From contig MEGD01000010.1 of assembly GCA_001725355.1 (NCBI GenBank), forward strand, positions 1 through 64,000: a DNA stretch of 64,000 bases, in the 5' to 3' direction. The notes under the pieces were generated by a model that was given only the letters and a program-made list of their open reading frames with translations, did not search any database and was not told where the DNA came from. Shown here piece after piece: positions 43,980-54,317 of the stretch. Every line of letters begins with the position of its first letter. Within the stretch, counting starts at the first letter, position 1. Both the position numbers and the translations under genes were made by a program. The DNA comes from Novosphingobium sp. SCN 66-18. GTDB lineage: Bacteria; Pseudomonadota; Alphaproteobacteria; Sphingomonadales; Sphingomonadaceae.

Positions 43980-46687
43980 CAGAACTGGGTTCCTACGTTG
44001 AAAGTGAATGCCTTGGGGTCGTCGCCTTCGACCTTGCTGAGGACTTTGGCGAAATCGATGCGGAAGGGACCGAACGGCGAGTTCCAGTTGACGCCGATAC
44101 CAACCGAGATGCGGGGCTTGGGGCTATCGCCCACGAAGACCTCGTCGTACTTCTGCGCAACGCTGTTGGCCGATCCGTCGGACGCCAGCGGTGACGTCGT
44201 CAGCTTCTGGGTCAGCTTGTCGACGTACAGCAGGGTTCCTGCTCCGGTCGTCTGCGGATGAGCCACACCGAATACGGCGCCTGCGTCGACGAAGATCGAG
44301 GGCCGCAACCCCATTTCGCGCGCACCGGAACCCAGCGGGATTTCGACTTCGGCATGGGCAAGGTAGTAATACTTGCCACCCAGCGCGTCATCGACCCACT
44401 GGTTACGATCGGTGGAAACCGTACCGCCGCTGCCGTTGTCCAGATTGTAGCCGGAATACTGCTTGCGCAGCACGCGCGGGCCGACGCCGCGGATGTCGAA
44501 GCCGCGGATCTGGGGTTCGCCCAGGAAGAAGCGGTCGGTCAGGCGCACGTCGTCGATCGACGGATCGTTGGAGCGGCTGCCCAGCGCCTTGATCGCGCCA
44601 CCTTCACCGCGCAGCGAGAAGATGAAGCCATGCCCCAGCGGGAAATACTTCGAGGCATTGGCGGTGAGGCGGGCATATTTCACCGAACCGCCAAGCCCGG
44701 CGATGTCGCCGCCTAGCACCAGCGAGGTGCCGCGCGTCGGCCGCAGGCGGTTGTCACGCGTGTCATAGACCAGCGAGAGCCCCAGGATCGAGCTGGTGCG
44801 CTTGCCGATGGCGTCGCAAAGATACCGGCCGGCCAGCAGCGGGCTGCACTGGCCGTTGAGGTAGTAGGTGTCCTTGTCGAGCGTGACGTTGTCGAAGTTG
44901 AGCGTGTAGCGCCCGATCAGCGAGGTATATTCGGTCAGCGCCACGCCGATGCGCGCCTGGAAGCCTGTGGTGGCCTGCCGGTAGGTCGTGTTGCGGTTGC
45001 TGTTGAAGTAGTTGAAGCTGTTGTAGTCGCGCCGATAGACGTCCATGCCGAACGAGACGTTCCGGTCGAACAGGTAAGGCTCGGTGAAGCTCACCTGCAC
45101 CGCGCGCGAATAGCGCGAATAGTCGACGCTGAGGCCAACGGTCTGGCCACGGCCACGGAAGTTGTTCTGCTGGATCGAGGCCTGGAAGATAAAGCTTTCA
45201 AGGCTGGAGAAGCCGGCGGAAAGCTGGAGCTGACCGGTGGGCTTTTCCTCGACGTTGGCTTCCAGCACGATGCGGTCGGCCGCGCTGCCGGGCTTCTGCT
45301 CGACCTCGAACTTTTCCTGGAAATAGCCCAGCGACTTGATGCGGTTGGTGGAGCGCTTGATCTGCAGGCTGTTGAAGGCGTCGCCCTCACCCAGGCGGAA
45401 CTCGCGGCGGACCACCTTGTCCTGCGTCAGCGTGTTGCCGTTGACGTCCACACGCTCGACATAGACGCGTGGAGCTTCCGCCATGCGGAAGGTCACGCTC
45501 ATCGTCAGGTCGTCCTTGTCGCGCTGGAAGTCGGGACGGACGTCGGCGAAGGCATAACCGAAGCTGCCGGCGGTTTCGGTGAGGCTGTCGACCGTGTCTT
45601 CAACGGCCTTGGCGTTATACCACTGGCCCTTCTTGATGCTCAGCCGCTCGGCGAGCTTGTCGCCATCGAAGTCGCGCAGCTGGCTGTCCACCTTGATGTC
45701 GCCGAACTTGTAGCGCTTCCCCTCTTCCACCACGTACGTGATGATGAAGTCGCGCTTGTCGGGCGTCAGTTCGGCCACCGCCGAAACCACGCGGAAATCG
45801 GCATAGCCGTTGGTCAGATAGAACTGGCGCAGCTTCTGCTGATCGAAGGCGAGGCGATCCGGATCGTAGCTGGTGCCCGAGCTGAACAGGCGGAAGAAGC
45901 GCGATTGCTTCGTCACCATCTGGCCGCGCAGTTCCCCGTCGGAGAATTTCTCGTTGCCGATGATGTTGATCTGGCGGACCTTGGACTTCGGCCCCTCGCT
46001 GATCTCGAACACGATATCGACGCGGTTCTGTTCGAGCATGACCATCTTCGGTTCGACCGAAGCGGCGAAGCGGCCCTGCCGCTTGTAAAGCTCGATGATG
46101 CGCGCCACGTCCGCACGCACCTTGGAACGGGTGAAAATCTGGCGCGCCGAAAGCTTGATTTCGGGCAGGATCTTGTCTTCCTTGAGGCGCTTGTTGCCTT
46201 CCAGGATGATACGGTTGACGACCGGGTTCTCCTTGACCTGGATCACCACGTCGCCGTTGTTGTTGCGCAGCTGCACGTCCGAGAACAGCTCGGTCGCGAA
46301 CAGGTCCTTCAGCACCTGGTCGGCGGCGGCCTGGGTATAGCGATCGCCTTCGCGCAGGCGGATGTACGAGCGGATGGTATCCGGCTCCAGCCGCTGCGCG
46401 CCATCGATCGTGATCGTCTTGACCGTGACTTCCGCAACCACCGGCGGCGCGGCGGGCGCCGGCGCAGGGGTGGCGGGAACCGGAACCGCGCTGGCCGGCG
46501 CCGCCTGCCGGGCATGCTTGCCGAACAGCGCCGAAGGCTTGCGCGCGGGCTTCTGTTCCGCCTGGCTCTGCTGTGCCGCCGCCATTTCCGGCACGCCGGC
46601 CATGCAGGTGGTGACCATCAGGGCAATAGCCACCGACGATGCCCGTGGCGAGGCAGGAACGGTCCGGCCCGAGTTACGTCCAATCAT
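43979..46687 (-). CDS. bamA: outer membrane protein assembly factor BamA
   Basis: This 902-aa core of the beta-barrel assembly machine has a signal region (IALMVTTCMAGVPEMAAAQ) and an unusual Pro/Ala linker (~60-90). Five POTRA domains follow to ~residue 450, with VTVKTITIDGAQRLEPDTI in POTRA1, then a 16-strand barrel with the IRGF motif in QIRGFDIRG. The C-terminal signature (GVNWNSPFGPFRIDFAKVL...FNVGTQF) ends in Phe. The ATG at 46687 gives the signal peptide; the 45 codons upstream are not conserved. It is after rseP by 174 bases and coupled to skp. Confidence 0.96.
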   Translation of the reverse strand: MIGRNSGRTVPASPRASSVAIALMVTTCMAGVPEMAAAQQSQAEQKPARKPSALFGKHARQAAPASAVPVPATPAPAPAAPPVVAEVTVKTITIDGAQRLEPDTIRSYIRLREGDRYTQAAADQVLKDLFATELFSDVQLRNNNGDVVIQVKENPVVNRIILEGNKRLKEDKILPEIKLSARQIFTRSKVRADVARIIELYKRQGRFAASVEPKMVMLEQNRVDIVFEISEGPKSKVRQINIIGNEKFSDGELRGQMVTKQSRFFRLFSSGTSYDPDRLAFDQQKLRQFYLTNGYADFRVVSAVAELTPDKRDFIITYVVEEGKRYKFGDIKVDSQLRDFDGDKLAERLSIKKGQWYNAKAVEDTVDSLTETAGSFGYAFADVRPDFQRDKDDLTMSVTFRMAEAPRVYVERVDVNGNTLTQDKVVRREFRLGEGDAFNSLQIKRSTNRIKSLGYFQEKFEVEQKPGSAADRIVLEANVEEKPTGQLQLSAGFSSLESFIFQASIQQNNFRGRGQTVGLSVDYSRYSRAVQVSFTEPYLFDRNVSFGMDVYRRDYNSFNYFNSNRNTTYRQATTGFQARIGVALTEYTSLIGRYTLNFDNVTLDKDTYYLNGQCSPLLAGRYLCDAIGKRTSSILGLSLVYDTRDNRLRPTRGTSLVLGGDIAGLGGSVKYARLTANASKYFPLGHGFIFSLRGEGGAIKALGSRSNDPSIDDVRLTDRFFLGEPQIRGFDIRGVGPRVLRKQYSGYNLDNGSGGTVSTDRNQWVDDALGGKYYYLAHAEVEIPLGSGAREMGLRPSIFVDAGAVFGVAHPQTTGAGTLLYVDKLTQKLTTSPLASDGSANSVAQKYDEVFVGDSPKPRISVGIGVNWNSPFGPFRIDFAKVLSKVEGDDPKAFTFNVGTQF

Positions 46688-46861
46688 CACCAAGCGCCAT
46701 CCCGTGTGTTCTTGCGGCAAACCCTTTTCAAGGACCGGCCGCACCAGCAATCGCCGCCATCTGCCCGAAGCAGCCCCGCCAATCAAGCAAGCAGGCTGTC
46801 CAAGCGTTCGATCGCCCCGCAAATTGTGGAAAATCCGGCCCCCGCGACCAGATTGTATCCC

Positions 46862-47989
46862 CTACCCCCCGAACACTTTCAGCGACGCAACGTCATTGAT
46901 CGTAACAAAGAGCATCAAACCGACAACAAACGCCAACCCGGTCCGGAACGCCCATTCCTGGCCGCGCCGGCTGACCGGCTTCCTGCGCACCGCCTCGGCA
47001 GCGTAGAAAGCGAGATGACCTCCGTCCAGAACCGGGATTGGCAGCAGGTTAATGAACCCCAAGTTAATCGAGATCAGCGCGACGAACCATGCGTAGTTGC
47101 GCCAGCCCGATACCAGTTGCTCGCCGGAATACTTGGCGATCTTGATCGGCCCGCCAAGCTCCTTCACCTCGCGCCGGCCGGTCACGATCTGGCCGATACC
47201 GGTCACCATCATCCCGATGATGTCGCGCGTCTGCCCCACCGCGTCGGCCACGGCATCCACCGGTCCGGCGCGCACCACGTCGAAACGGGCCGGGCCGATG
47301 CCCAGATAGCCGATGCGCTGTTCGTTTCCGAAGGCATCGGACATCACCTTGGCTTCGGGCGTGACCTGCATGGGCAATTGCTTGCCGTCGCGCTCGATCA
47401 CCAGATCCAGCGGTTCGGCCGGGTGCTGCGACACTTCCATGCGGATTTGCAGGAAATCGTCGATGCGCGCGCCTTGCAGCGACACCACGCGGTCGCCGGC
47501 GCGCAGGCCGGCCTTGTCGGCCACCGAGGTCGGCTGGACCACGCCCACCACGGGCGAGGCCACAACGCGCCCGTCGATCATGTTGAACGCCGCCAGGATC
47601 AGCACCGCGAAAACGAGATTGGTCACGGGTCCGGCCAGCACGATCAGCGCGCGTTGCCACAGCGGCTTGGCCTGGAACGTCCGCTCGCGCTCGGCGGCGG
47701 GCAGCGAAAGCCAAGCGGGATCAGGCTGGCTTGCGGGATTCATGTCGCCCGCGAACTGGACATAACCGCCCAGCGGCAGCACGGACAGCTTCCAGCGCGT
47801 GCCGCGCTTGTCGGTCCATCCGGCCAGTTCCTTGCCGAACCCGATCGAAAAGCTTTCCGCCTTCACGCCGAACAGCCGGCCGACAAGGTAATGCCCCAGT
47901 TCGTGAATGAACACGAGCGGCCCGAGCACGAGAACGAAGGCGAGCAGGGTCACGAGGATCCCCGGATCGTGCAGCGGTGGTGTGGGCAT
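46862..47989 (-). CDS. rseP: site-2 metalloprotease RseP (M50)
   Basis: This 375-aa intramembrane zinc protease cleaves anti-sigma factors and signal-peptide remnants. HELGH is at residues 29-33 in the first helix and the second-site LLPIPVLDGGHL in a later one. Between them lies one PDZ domain (ADKAGLRAGDRVVSLQGARI) instead of the two of E. coli RseP, which is frequent in alphaproteobacteria. The start overlaps the dxr stop by one base. Confidence 0.95.
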   Translation of the reverse strand: MPTPPLHDPGILVTLLAFVLVLGPLVFIHELGHYLVGRLFGVKAESFSIGFGKELAGWTDKRGTRWKLSVLPLGGYVQFAGDMNPASQPDPAWLSLPAAERERTFQAKPLWQRALIVLAGPVTNLVFAVLILAAFNMIDGRVVASPVVGVVQPTSVADKAGLRAGDRVVSLQGARIDDFLQIRMEVSQHPAEPLDLVIERDGKQLPMQVTPEAKVMSDAFGNEQRIGYLGIGPARFDVVRAGPVDAVADAVGQTRDIIGMMVTGIGQIVTGRREVKELGGPIKIAKYSGEQLVSGWRNYAWFVALISINLGFINLLPIPVLDGGHLAFYAAEAVRRKPVSRRGQEWAFRTGLAFVVGLMLFVTINDVASLKVFGG

Positions 47990-49155
47990 CAGTGCGCAAG
48001 CTCCATCGTTTCACGCGTTCTGGCCCGCGCGGCGCGGTCCACCAGGATAACATCGTCCAGCGAGCCCGGGGCGGAAAAATCGTTCATCGAATCGAGCACG
48101 CGCGCCGCATTCTCCGCAATATCGGTGAACGCGATCTGACCGGCCAGGAACGCGGCGACGGCGATCTCGTTGGCGGCGTTGAGCACCGCCGGCGCGGAAC
48201 CGCCCGCCGTCACCGCCTCGCGCGCAAGGCGGGTGGCGGGAAAGCGGGTTTCGTCGGGCGCGCGGAAGGTCAGTTCACCGATCGCGGCAAGATCGAGCGG
48301 CGCGCAGGGCGTGTCCATCCGCGCGGGCCAGGCGAGCGTGGACGCGATCGGCACGCGCATGTCCGAAGGGCCAAGCTGCGCCAGCGTGGACCCATCCCGG
48401 TATTCGACCATCGAATGCACGATCGATTGCGGATGAACTATGATGCGCAGCCGCTCCACGCCCACGGGGAACAGGTGGAACGCCTCGATGAATTCCAGCC
48501 CCTTGTTCATCATCGTTGCCGAATCGACGCTGATCTTGGCGCCCATCGACCAGTTGGGGTGCTTCACCGCTTCGGCCGGGGTGGCACGGGCCAGGCGTTC
48601 CGCGGGCCAATCGCGGAACGGGCCGCCGCTGGCCGTCAGCGTGATCCAGCGGACGTTGGCGGGATCGTTGCCCTGCAGGCACTGGAAGATCGCGTTGTGT
48701 TCGGAATCGACCGGCAGCAGCGTGGCCCCGGTCCGGGCAACCGCCGCGGTCATCACCTCGCCGGCGGAAACCAGCGCTTCCTTGTTGGCCAGCGCGATCA
48801 CCTTGCCCTGTTCGATCGCCGCCATGGTGGGCGCAAGGCCCGCGCACCCGACGATCGCCGCCACGGTGATATCCGCACCGCGCGCGGCCGCTTCCACCAG
48901 CGCCGCCGCCCCGCCTGCGGCTTCCACGCCCGATCCGGCCAGATGCTCGCGCAGTTCCGGCAGTCGCGCCTCGTCGGCCACGACCGCTACTTCCGCGCGG
49001 AATTCGCGCGCCAGCGCCGCCAGTTCAGCCGCCTGCGCGTTCGCGGTCAGCGCCACCACCCGGAACGCGTCAGGGTTGCGACGGACGAGGTCCAGCGTGG
49101 AAGCGCCGATCGAACCCGTCGCGCCCAGAACCGAAATCGTGCGTTGTCCGGTCAT
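47989..49155 (-). CDS. dxr: 1-deoxy-D-xylulose-5-phosphate reductoisomerase
   Basis: This 388-aa NADPH enzyme is the first committed step of the MEP isoprenoid pathway. It has the nucleotide motif VLGATGSIGASTLDLVRRNP and active-site parts LANKEALVSAGE, VDSEHNAIFQCL, TASGGPFRDW and HPNWSMGAKISVDSATMMNKGLE. The ATG at 49155 follows the cdsA stop by one base. Its product feeds the uppS substrate made two genes upstream. Confidence 0.97.
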   Translation of the reverse strand: MTGQRTISVLGATGSIGASTLDLVRRNPDAFRVVALTANAQAAELAALAREFRAEVAVVADEARLPELREHLAGSGVEAAGGAAALVEAAARGADITVAAIVGCAGLAPTMAAIEQGKVIALANKEALVSAGEVMTAAVARTGATLLPVDSEHNAIFQCLQGNDPANVRWITLTASGGPFRDWPAERLARATPAEAVKHPNWSMGAKISVDSATMMNKGLEFIEAFHLFPVGVERLRIIVHPQSIVHSMVEYRDGSTLAQLGPSDMRVPIASTLAWPARMDTPCAPLDLAAIGELTFRAPDETRFPATRLAREAVTAGGSAPAVLNAANEIAVAAFLAGQIAFTDIAENAARVLDSMNDFSAPGSLDDVILVDRAARARTRETMELAH

Positions 49156-49156
49156 C

Positions 49157-49906
49157 TCAGGCTCCTCCGCCAAGTCCCATCGCCCAGGCCGTGCCCGCGA
49201 CGATCGCCACCGGCAACAGGCCGTCGACGCGATCGAACACGCCGCCGTGGCCGGGGATCAGGCGCGAACTGTCTTTCACGCCGGCGCGGCGCTTGAGCCA
49301 GCTTTCATAGAAATCGCCGGCCTGCGCCACCACCGCCAGTCCCGCGCCGGCCAGCGCCGCCATCCCGACGTTGGTTATCGCCAGCGCCTGCTTCAGGCTT
49401 GGCCCGGTCGGCCCCAGCGCCGACAGCATGTATCCGCCCGAAAGCGTGACCAGCGCCAGCCAGATGCCCGCCGCCGCCATGCCGCCGGCAAGGCCGGCCC
49501 AGGTCTTGGAGGGGCTTATTTTCGGCGCGATCTTGGGTCCGCCCAGCGCGCGCCCGGTGAAGTAGGCGCCGGTATCGGTGCAGATCACCAGCCCGATGAC
49601 CGCAATCAGCAGCGGCGTGGGCATGACGATCAGCGCCAGCGCCGCCCAGCCGATGTAGAACGCGCCGGTAATCGCGGCCGCTCCCAGACGCGCCGGGTCC
49701 GTCGCGATCCGGCTCGCCAGCATCACGTATTCGCCATAGGCGGCGAAGGCGATCAGCGCGATGAAGCAATCAAGCACCAGCCCGTCGCGCCAGATGGCCA
49801 GGCCCGCAATGGCGAGCATGACCACGGCCGAGGCGACGCGCACCGGCAGGTCGCTCCGCCGGGCCGGTGTGGCAGCGCCTTCGGCGGAAGGATCAGCGGC
49901 CGCCAA
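49157..49906 (-). CDS. cdsA: phosphatidate cytidylyltransferase
   Basis: This membrane enzyme of about 249 aa makes CDP-diacylglycerol, the precursor for pssA products and phosphatidylglycerol. It shows several hydrophobic segments and the conserved CDS stretch ([30 protein letters not shown] and later [16 protein letters not shown]). The start is uncertain. TTG 49906 overlaps the uppS stop by 14 bases and gives a soluble N-terminal lead; GTG codons near 49843 are alternatives. Coupling to uppS is likely either way. Confidence 0.92.
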   Translation of the reverse strand: MAAADPSAEGAATPARRSDLPVRVASAVVMLAIAGLAIWRDGLVLDCFIALIAFAAYGEYVMLASRIATDPARLGAAAITGAFYIGWAALALIVMPTPLLIAVIGLVICTDTGAYFTGRALGGPKIAPKISPSKTWAGLAGGMAAAGIWLALVTLSGGYMLSALGPTGPSLKQALAITNVGMAALAGAGLAVVAQAGDFYESWLKRRAGVKDSSRLIPGHGGVFDRVDGLLPVAIVAGTAWAMGLGGGA

Positions 49907-50609
49907 AGCGCCGCTCGCGGGTCGAGAACTGGTCCAGCGCCTGCCGCAAGTGCTCGGGCGTGAAATCGGGCCACAGCACATCGGTGAACCACATTTCGGC
50001 GTAGGCGGCCTGCCACAGCAGGAAATTGGAAAGCCGCACCTCGCCCGAGGTGCGGATCAGCAGATCGAGCGGGGGCAGATCGGCGGTGTAGAGTTCGGCC
50101 TCGATCGCTTCGGGCGTGATCGCGCCCTTGGCGGCGGCCCGCGCCGCCGCGCGCGCGATCTCCTGCTGCGATCCGTAGTTCAGCGCGATGGCCAGCGTGG
50201 TGCCGGTGTTCGCCGCCGTGCGCGCCATGGCATCTTCGACCAGTTCCACGATATCGGGCGCAAGCCCATGATAATCGCCGATGATCCGGAGCCGCGCGTT
50301 GTTGTCGACCAGTTCCTGCAGATCGCTGCGGATGAAGGCCTTGAGCAGCCCCATGAGGTCGGCGATCTCGTCCGCCGGGCGCTTCCAGTTCTCGGACGAG
50401 AAGGCATAGAGCGTCAGCGCTTCAAGCCCCATGTCGCGCGCGGCGCGGGCCACTTCGCGCACCGCGTCCACCCCGCGCTTGTGCCCGACGACGCGCGGCA
50501 TCAGGCGCTTCTTCGCCCAGCGGCCGTTGCCATCCATGATGATGGCGACGTGCCGCGCGACGCAACCGGTATCTCCCGACCCGTTCCTCGGGGCGACCGC
50601 CGCGCTCAC
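49893..50609 (-). CDS. uppS: undecaprenyl diphosphate synthase
   Basis: This 238-aa cis-prenyltransferase builds the C55 carrier for peptidoglycan and glycan export. It has [16 protein letters not shown] with catalytic Asp, FSSENWKRP and [20 protein letters not shown]. The start is GTG 50609 overlapping the frr stop (GTGA). A short unconserved lead ([16 protein letters not shown]) precedes the core. Confidence 0.96.
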   Translation of the reverse strand: MSAAVAPRNGSGDTGCVARHVAIIMDGNGRWAKKRLMPRVVGHKRGVDAVREVARAARDMGLEALTLYAFSSENWKRPADEIADLMGLLKAFIRSDLQELVDNNARLRIIGDYHGLAPDIVELVEDAMARTAANTGTTLAIALNYGSQQEIARAAARAAAKGAITPEAIEAELYTADLPPLDLLIRTSGEVRLSNFLLWQAAYAEMWFTDVLWPDFTPEHLRQALDQFSTRERRFGGR

Positions 50610-51163
50610 TTGCCCAGGATTTCCTTTTCCTTCTGGGCTGCGGCTTCATCGGCCGCCTTGATGTAATCGTCGGTCAGCTTCTGCACGTCGGTTTCGGCGC
50701 GCTTGCGCTCGTCTTCCGAGATTTCCTTCTTGTTCTCGTCGGCCTTGAGCGCTTCCATCCCGTCGCGGCGGACGTTGCGGATCGCGATGCGCGCCTTTTC
50801 GGCATACTGGCTGGCCAGCTTGGCCAGTTCCTTGCGGCGTTCCTCGGTCAGGTCGGGGATCGGCAGGCGCAGGTTGTTGCCATCGTTGATCGGGTTGAGG
50901 CCGAGCCCCGCCGAACGGATCGCCTTTTCGACGGGACCGATGTTCGACTTGTCCCACACCTGCACCGAGAGCAGGCGCGGTTCGGGCGCGGAAACGGTGG
51001 CGATCTGGTTGAGCGGCGTGTGCGCGCCATAGACTTCGACCGTGATCGGATCGAGCAGCGCGGTATTGGCGCGGCCCGTGCGCAGGCCCGAAAGATCGCT
51101 CTTGAACGATTCAACCGCGCCCTTCATCCGGCGTTCGAGATCGGCCTTGTCATACTTGGCCAT
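50606..51163 (-). CDS. frr: ribosome recycling factor
   Basis: This 185-aa tRNA-mimic splits post-termination ribosomes with EF-G. It has the conserved [72 protein letters not shown] and ending helix [18 protein letters not shown]. It lies 2 bases after pyrH. Confidence 0.98.
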   Translation of the reverse strand: MAKYDKADLERRMKGAVESFKSDLSGLRTGRANTALLDPITVEVYGAHTPLNQIATVSAPEPRLLSVQVWDKSNIGPVEKAIRSAGLGLNPINDGNNLRLPIPDLTEERRKELAKLASQYAEKARIAIRNVRRDGMEALKADENKKEISEDERKRAETDVQKLTDDYIKAADEAAAQKEKEILGK

Positions 51164-51165
51164 GG

Positions 51166-51888
51166 TCAGGCTTCCTTCTGCACGATGGTCTGCGTTCCCT
51201 CACCCGCCAGCACGCGGGCAAGATTGCCCTGCTCGCGGATCGAGAACACGACGATGGGAATCTGGTTGTCGCGGCAAAGCGCCACCGCGCTGGCATCCAT
51301 CACCTGCAGGTTGGTTGCCAGGACGGTGTCGTAATCCACGGTTTCATAACGCTTTGCCGCGGGATCCTTCTTCGGATCGGCATTGTACACGCCATCGACG
51401 CTGGTGCCCTTGAGCAATGCGTCGCACTGCATTTCGGCCGCGCGCAACGCCGCGCCGCTGTCGGTGGTGAAATAGGGCGCGCCCACCCCGGCGGCGAAGA
51501 TCACCACACGGCCCTTTTCCAGGTGGCGTTCGGCGCGACGGCGGATCACCGGCTCGCACACCGCGTCCATCTGTATGGCGGACTGGACGCGCGTGTGGAC
51601 GCCCAGCTTCTCGAGCGAGGACTGCATCGCCAGGGCGTTCATCACCGTGGCCAGCATGCCCATGTAATCGGCCTGCGCCCGGTCCATGCCCTTGGCGGCC
51701 CCGGCCATGCCGCGAAAGATGTTGCCACCGCCGATCACGAGGCACAGTTCGACGCCGGTATCCTTTACCGCCTTCACTTCGGCGGCCAGGCGATCGACGA
51801 AATCGGTATCGATGCCAAACTGCTGGTTCCCCATCAGCACCTCGCCCGAAAGCTTGAGCAGGATGCGCTTGAACTTGGGGAGGCTCAT
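51166..51888 (-). CDS. pyrH: uridylate kinase
   Basis: This 240-aa hexameric UMP kinase makes UDP for nucleotide and cell-wall synthesis. It has [49 protein letters not shown] and [18 protein letters not shown]. The ATG at 51888 (MSLPKFKR) has GGAG-like sequence upstream and matches the family; the 28 codons before are intergenic. It lies 187 bases past tsf, across the hairpin pair at 51994-52059. Confidence 0.97.
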   Translation of the reverse strand: MSLPKFKRILLKLSGEVLMGNQQFGIDTDFVDRLAAEVKAVKDTGVELCLVIGGGNIFRGMAGAAKGMDRAQADYMGMLATVMNALAMQSSLEKLGVHTRVQSAIQMDAVCEPVIRRRAERHLEKGRVVIFAAGVGAPYFTTDSGAALRAAEMQCDALLKGTSVDGVYNADPKKDPAAKRYETVDYDTVLATNLQVMDASAVALCRDNQIPIVVFSIREQGNLARVLAGEGTQTIVQKEA

Positions 51889-51993
51889 GGGAACGGGGTA
51901 CTCGCAAACGGGGGTAAACGCGGCCCTTATACGCGGATGGACCGCGCTGCCAAGGGTGGCGTGGCCGTCCATGGCGGCGGCCGCATACAGCGA

Positions 51994-52059
51994 TCCCCGC
52001 GCCGGCGGGGAGGACGGGCCGGAGCAATACCGGCAACGCCTCCCCCGCCCGCGCGGGGA
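51994..52059. repeat. BIME-like inverted pair of REP palindromes between tsf and pyrH
   Basis: Two hairpins, CCCCGC-GCCG-GCGGGG (51995-52010) and CCCCGC-CCGC-GCGGGG (52043-52058), are inverted copies of each other including flanking AGG/CCT bases. They are separated by 32 bases that can themselves pair (GCCGG...CCGGC). This resembles bacterial interspersed mosaic elements. It probably ends or attenuates the rpsB-tsf transcript. Confidence 0.6.
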
Positions 52060-52074
52060 CGTGCTGTTCAGAAC

Positions 52075-53001
52075 TTACTTGATGCCGGCAGCGGCGGCGA
52101 CTTCGGCGGCGAAATCGCTTTCTTCCTTCTCGATGCCTTCACCAAGCTGGAAGCGCACGTAGTCCACCAGCGCGATCTTGGCGCCAGCGGCCTTACCGGC
52201 CTGCTCCACGACCTGCGCGATCGGAGTCTTGTTGTCCATGACGAACAGCTGCGAAAGCAGCGCGTTTTCCTTGGCGTACTTCGAGACCGCGCCATCGACC
52301 ATCTTGGCCTGCACTTCGGCCGGCTTGCCGCTTTCGGCCGCCTTTTCGGCCGCGATCTTGCGTTCGCGGGCGATCAGTTCGGCGTCGAGATCGTCGGCGG
52401 TCAGCGCCAGCGGGAACGCGGCGGCGATGTGCATCGCGATCTGCTTGCCCAGCGGTTCCAGCACGTCGGCGCCGGCTTCCGATTCCAGCGCAACGAGCAC
52501 GCCGATCTTGCCAAGGTTCGGCGCGGCGGCGTTGTGCATGTAGGGCACGACCACGCCGTTCGTCACCGCAACATGCTTGATGCGGCGCAGCTGCTGGTTC
52601 TCGCCAATGGTGGCGACATTGTTGGTCAGCTTGTCGGCAACCGTGCCGCCATCGGGATAGGCGGCGGCCTTGAGCGCCTCGACATCGGCCGCGGCGGTGT
52701 TCAGCGCCACTTCGGTGGCCTTGCGCACAAAGTCCTGGAACTGATCGTTCTTGGCGACGAAATCGGTTTCCGAGTTGACTTCGACGGCAACGCCCTTGGT
52801 GCCGGCAACGGCCACGCCAACGAGACCTTCGGCGGCGGTGCGGCTGGACTTCTTGGCAGCGGCGGCCAGGCCCTTGGCGCGCAGCGCGTCGACCGCGGCT
52901 TCGAAATCGCCGCCGGATTCGTCCAGCGCCTTCTTGCAGTCCATCATGCCGGCGCCAGTGCGCTCGCGCAGGTTCTTCACGTCAGCGGCGGTATAAGCCA
53001 T
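52075..53001 (-). CDS. tsf: elongation factor Ts
   Basis: This 308-aa nucleotide exchange factor for EF-Tu starts [26 protein letters not shown] and has [16 protein letters not shown] and [11 protein letters not shown]. Length is full and the duplicated core is complete. It follows rpsB by 130 bases that contain a strong hairpin, a usual arrangement to adjust tsf against rpsB. Confidence 0.98.
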   Translation of the reverse strand: MAYTAADVKNLRERTGAGMMDCKKALDESGGDFEAAVDALRAKGLAAAAKKSSRTAAEGLVGVAVAGTKGVAVEVNSETDFVAKNDQFQDFVRKATEVALNTAAADVEALKAAAYPDGGTVADKLTNNVATIGENQQLRRIKHVAVTNGVVVPYMHNAAAPNLGKIGVLVALESEAGADVLEPLGKQIAMHIAAAFPLALTADDLDAELIARERKIAAEKAAESGKPAEVQAKMVDGAVSKYAKENALLSQLFVMDNKTPIAQVVEQAGKAAGAKIALVDYVRFQLGEGIEKEESDFAAEVAAAAGIK

Positions 53002-53033
53002 CGCGTTGATCCTTCTGTTCTTCAAACGGGTGA

Positions 53034-53056
53034 GGCCGCAGCAATCCGCTGCGGCC
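53034..53056 (-). promoter_or_regulatory. 9-bp stem-loop in the rpsB-tsf spacer
   Basis: GGCCGCAGC and GCTGCGGCC pair perfectly around a 5-base loop, ending 33 bases before the tsf start. No U-tract follows, so attenuation or mRNA-end protection is more likely than full termination. Confidence 0.55.
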
Positions 53057-53131
53057 CGTAAGTCTTGTCCGGGTCAATTCGGTGACGGCCCGGACGGGCC
53101 GCCCCGATCATCGACCGCGCACCGGCGAGGC

Positions 53132-53887
53132 TCAGGCCTCGACGGCTTCCTCGGCCACCGGCTCGTCCAGCGCGCCAAGGTCGGCGCCCGAAGCGATGGC
53201 GGCGTCGCGGCCACCCTTGGTGGCGGCGGCGGCCACCGCTTCGCAGTAGAGGCGGATCGCGCGGCTGGCGTCATCGTTCGCCGGGATGGGGAAAGCGATG
53301 CCTTCGGGCGAAACGTTCGAATCGAGAATGGCAACGACCGGAATGCCCAGCACGTTGGCTTCCTTGATCGCCAGCTCTTCCTTGTTGGCGTCGATCACGA
53401 ACATCACGTCCGGAATGCCGCCCATGTCGCGGATGCCGCCCAGCGAAAGCTCGAACTTGTCGCGTTCGCGGGTAAGCTGAAGGACTTCCTTCTTGGTGAG
53501 ACCGGCGGTGTCACCCGCAAGCTGTTCCTCCAGCGCCTTGAAGCGCTTGATCGACTGGCTGATCGTCTTCCAGTTGGTGAGCATGCCGCCCAGCCAGCGG
53601 TGGTTGACGAAGTGCTGGCCCGAGGCGCGCGCGGCCTGCGCGATCTGCTCCTGCGCCTGACGCTTGGTGCCGACGAACAGCACCTTGCCGCCGGCCTGCA
53701 CGGTGGCCGAAATGAAATCGAGCGCGCGCGCGAACAGCGGCACGGTCTGCGACAGGTCAAGGATGTGAATGCCATTGCGGGCGCCGAAGATGTACGGCTT
53801 CATCCGCGGATTCCAGCGGTGGGTCTGGTGGCCGAAGTGCGCGCCGGCCTCGATAAGCTGCTGCATCGTGACGACAGGAGCCGCCAT
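53132..53887 (-). CDS. rpsB: 30S ribosomal protein S2
   Basis: This 251-aa S2 has [61 protein letters not shown] and [25 protein letters not shown]. An acidic tail ([11 protein letters not shown]) closes it. The ATG at 53887 follows GGAAAG. The promoter lies in the 430-base spacer to 54318, shared with the divergent LexA-controlled gene. Confidence 0.98.
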   Translation of the reverse strand: MAAPVVTMQQLIEAGAHFGHQTHRWNPRMKPYIFGARNGIHILDLSQTVPLFARALDFISATVQAGGKVLFVGTKRQAQEQIAQAARASGQHFVNHRWLGGMLTNWKTISQSIKRFKALEEQLAGDTAGLTKKEVLQLTRERDKFELSLGGIRDMGGIPDVMFVIDANKEELAIKEANVLGIPVVAILDSNVSPEGIAFPIPANDDASRAIRLYCEAVAAAATKGGRDAAIASGADLGALDEPVAEEAVEA

Positions 53888-54170
53888 AGGTATTTCCTTT
53901 CCGGTTCTAGCCTCCGGGAAACTGGAACCTGGCGGAGATCCCGCCACGGCACCGGTATGCGCGTTTCCCGTGTGGATTACCGTCTCTCATGCAAGGGGCA
54001 CCTGCCCCTGCACCGTCCGGCGATGGCGCCCTTAGAGCAAGCGCGCGAAGAAATCCACCGGGAATTTGCTGGCGCGCTGCCGGCCGGTTTTTCACGGCGA
54101 GGACAACGCCGCGCCGACGTTCTCCACTTCCGTCTGCCGCACGCGAAAAACGCCACACGGCATTTTCCGC

Positions 54171-54200
54171 TTGACGATGCGGAACAAAAAGAGAACATAA
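54171..54200 (+). promoter_or_regulatory. LexA-controlled promoter (SOS box inside the -35/-10 spacer)
   Basis: TTGACG (54171-54176) and ACATAA (54195-54200) stand 18 bases apart as -35 and -10 on the plus strand. Between them lies GAAC-N7-GAAC (54182-54196), the exact alphaproteobacterial LexA site (GTTC-N7-GTTC on the other strand). The spacing places LexA over the RNA polymerase site. Transcription would run rightward into the gene at 54318 with a ~110-base leader. Rest of the 53888-54317 spacer: the rpsB promoter should be here, and a DnaA-box 9-mer (TTATCCACA) occurs at 54246-54254. Confidence 0.8.
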
Positions 54201-54317
54201 GGGATATTACGGCATCCGGTAAGGAACCGTTAACCATATTTCGAGTTATCCACATGATGTCCACAGGCTGTCAAGGCGAACCTTGGCCGGGGACACAGGG
54301 TCGAAAGGCTGTTTGTC

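Noticed and set aside
45905-48139. A 744-aa open frame antisense to bamA and rseP
   Set aside because: It is the shadow of two fully conserved genes; it has no ribosome site and a composition typical of antisense frames.
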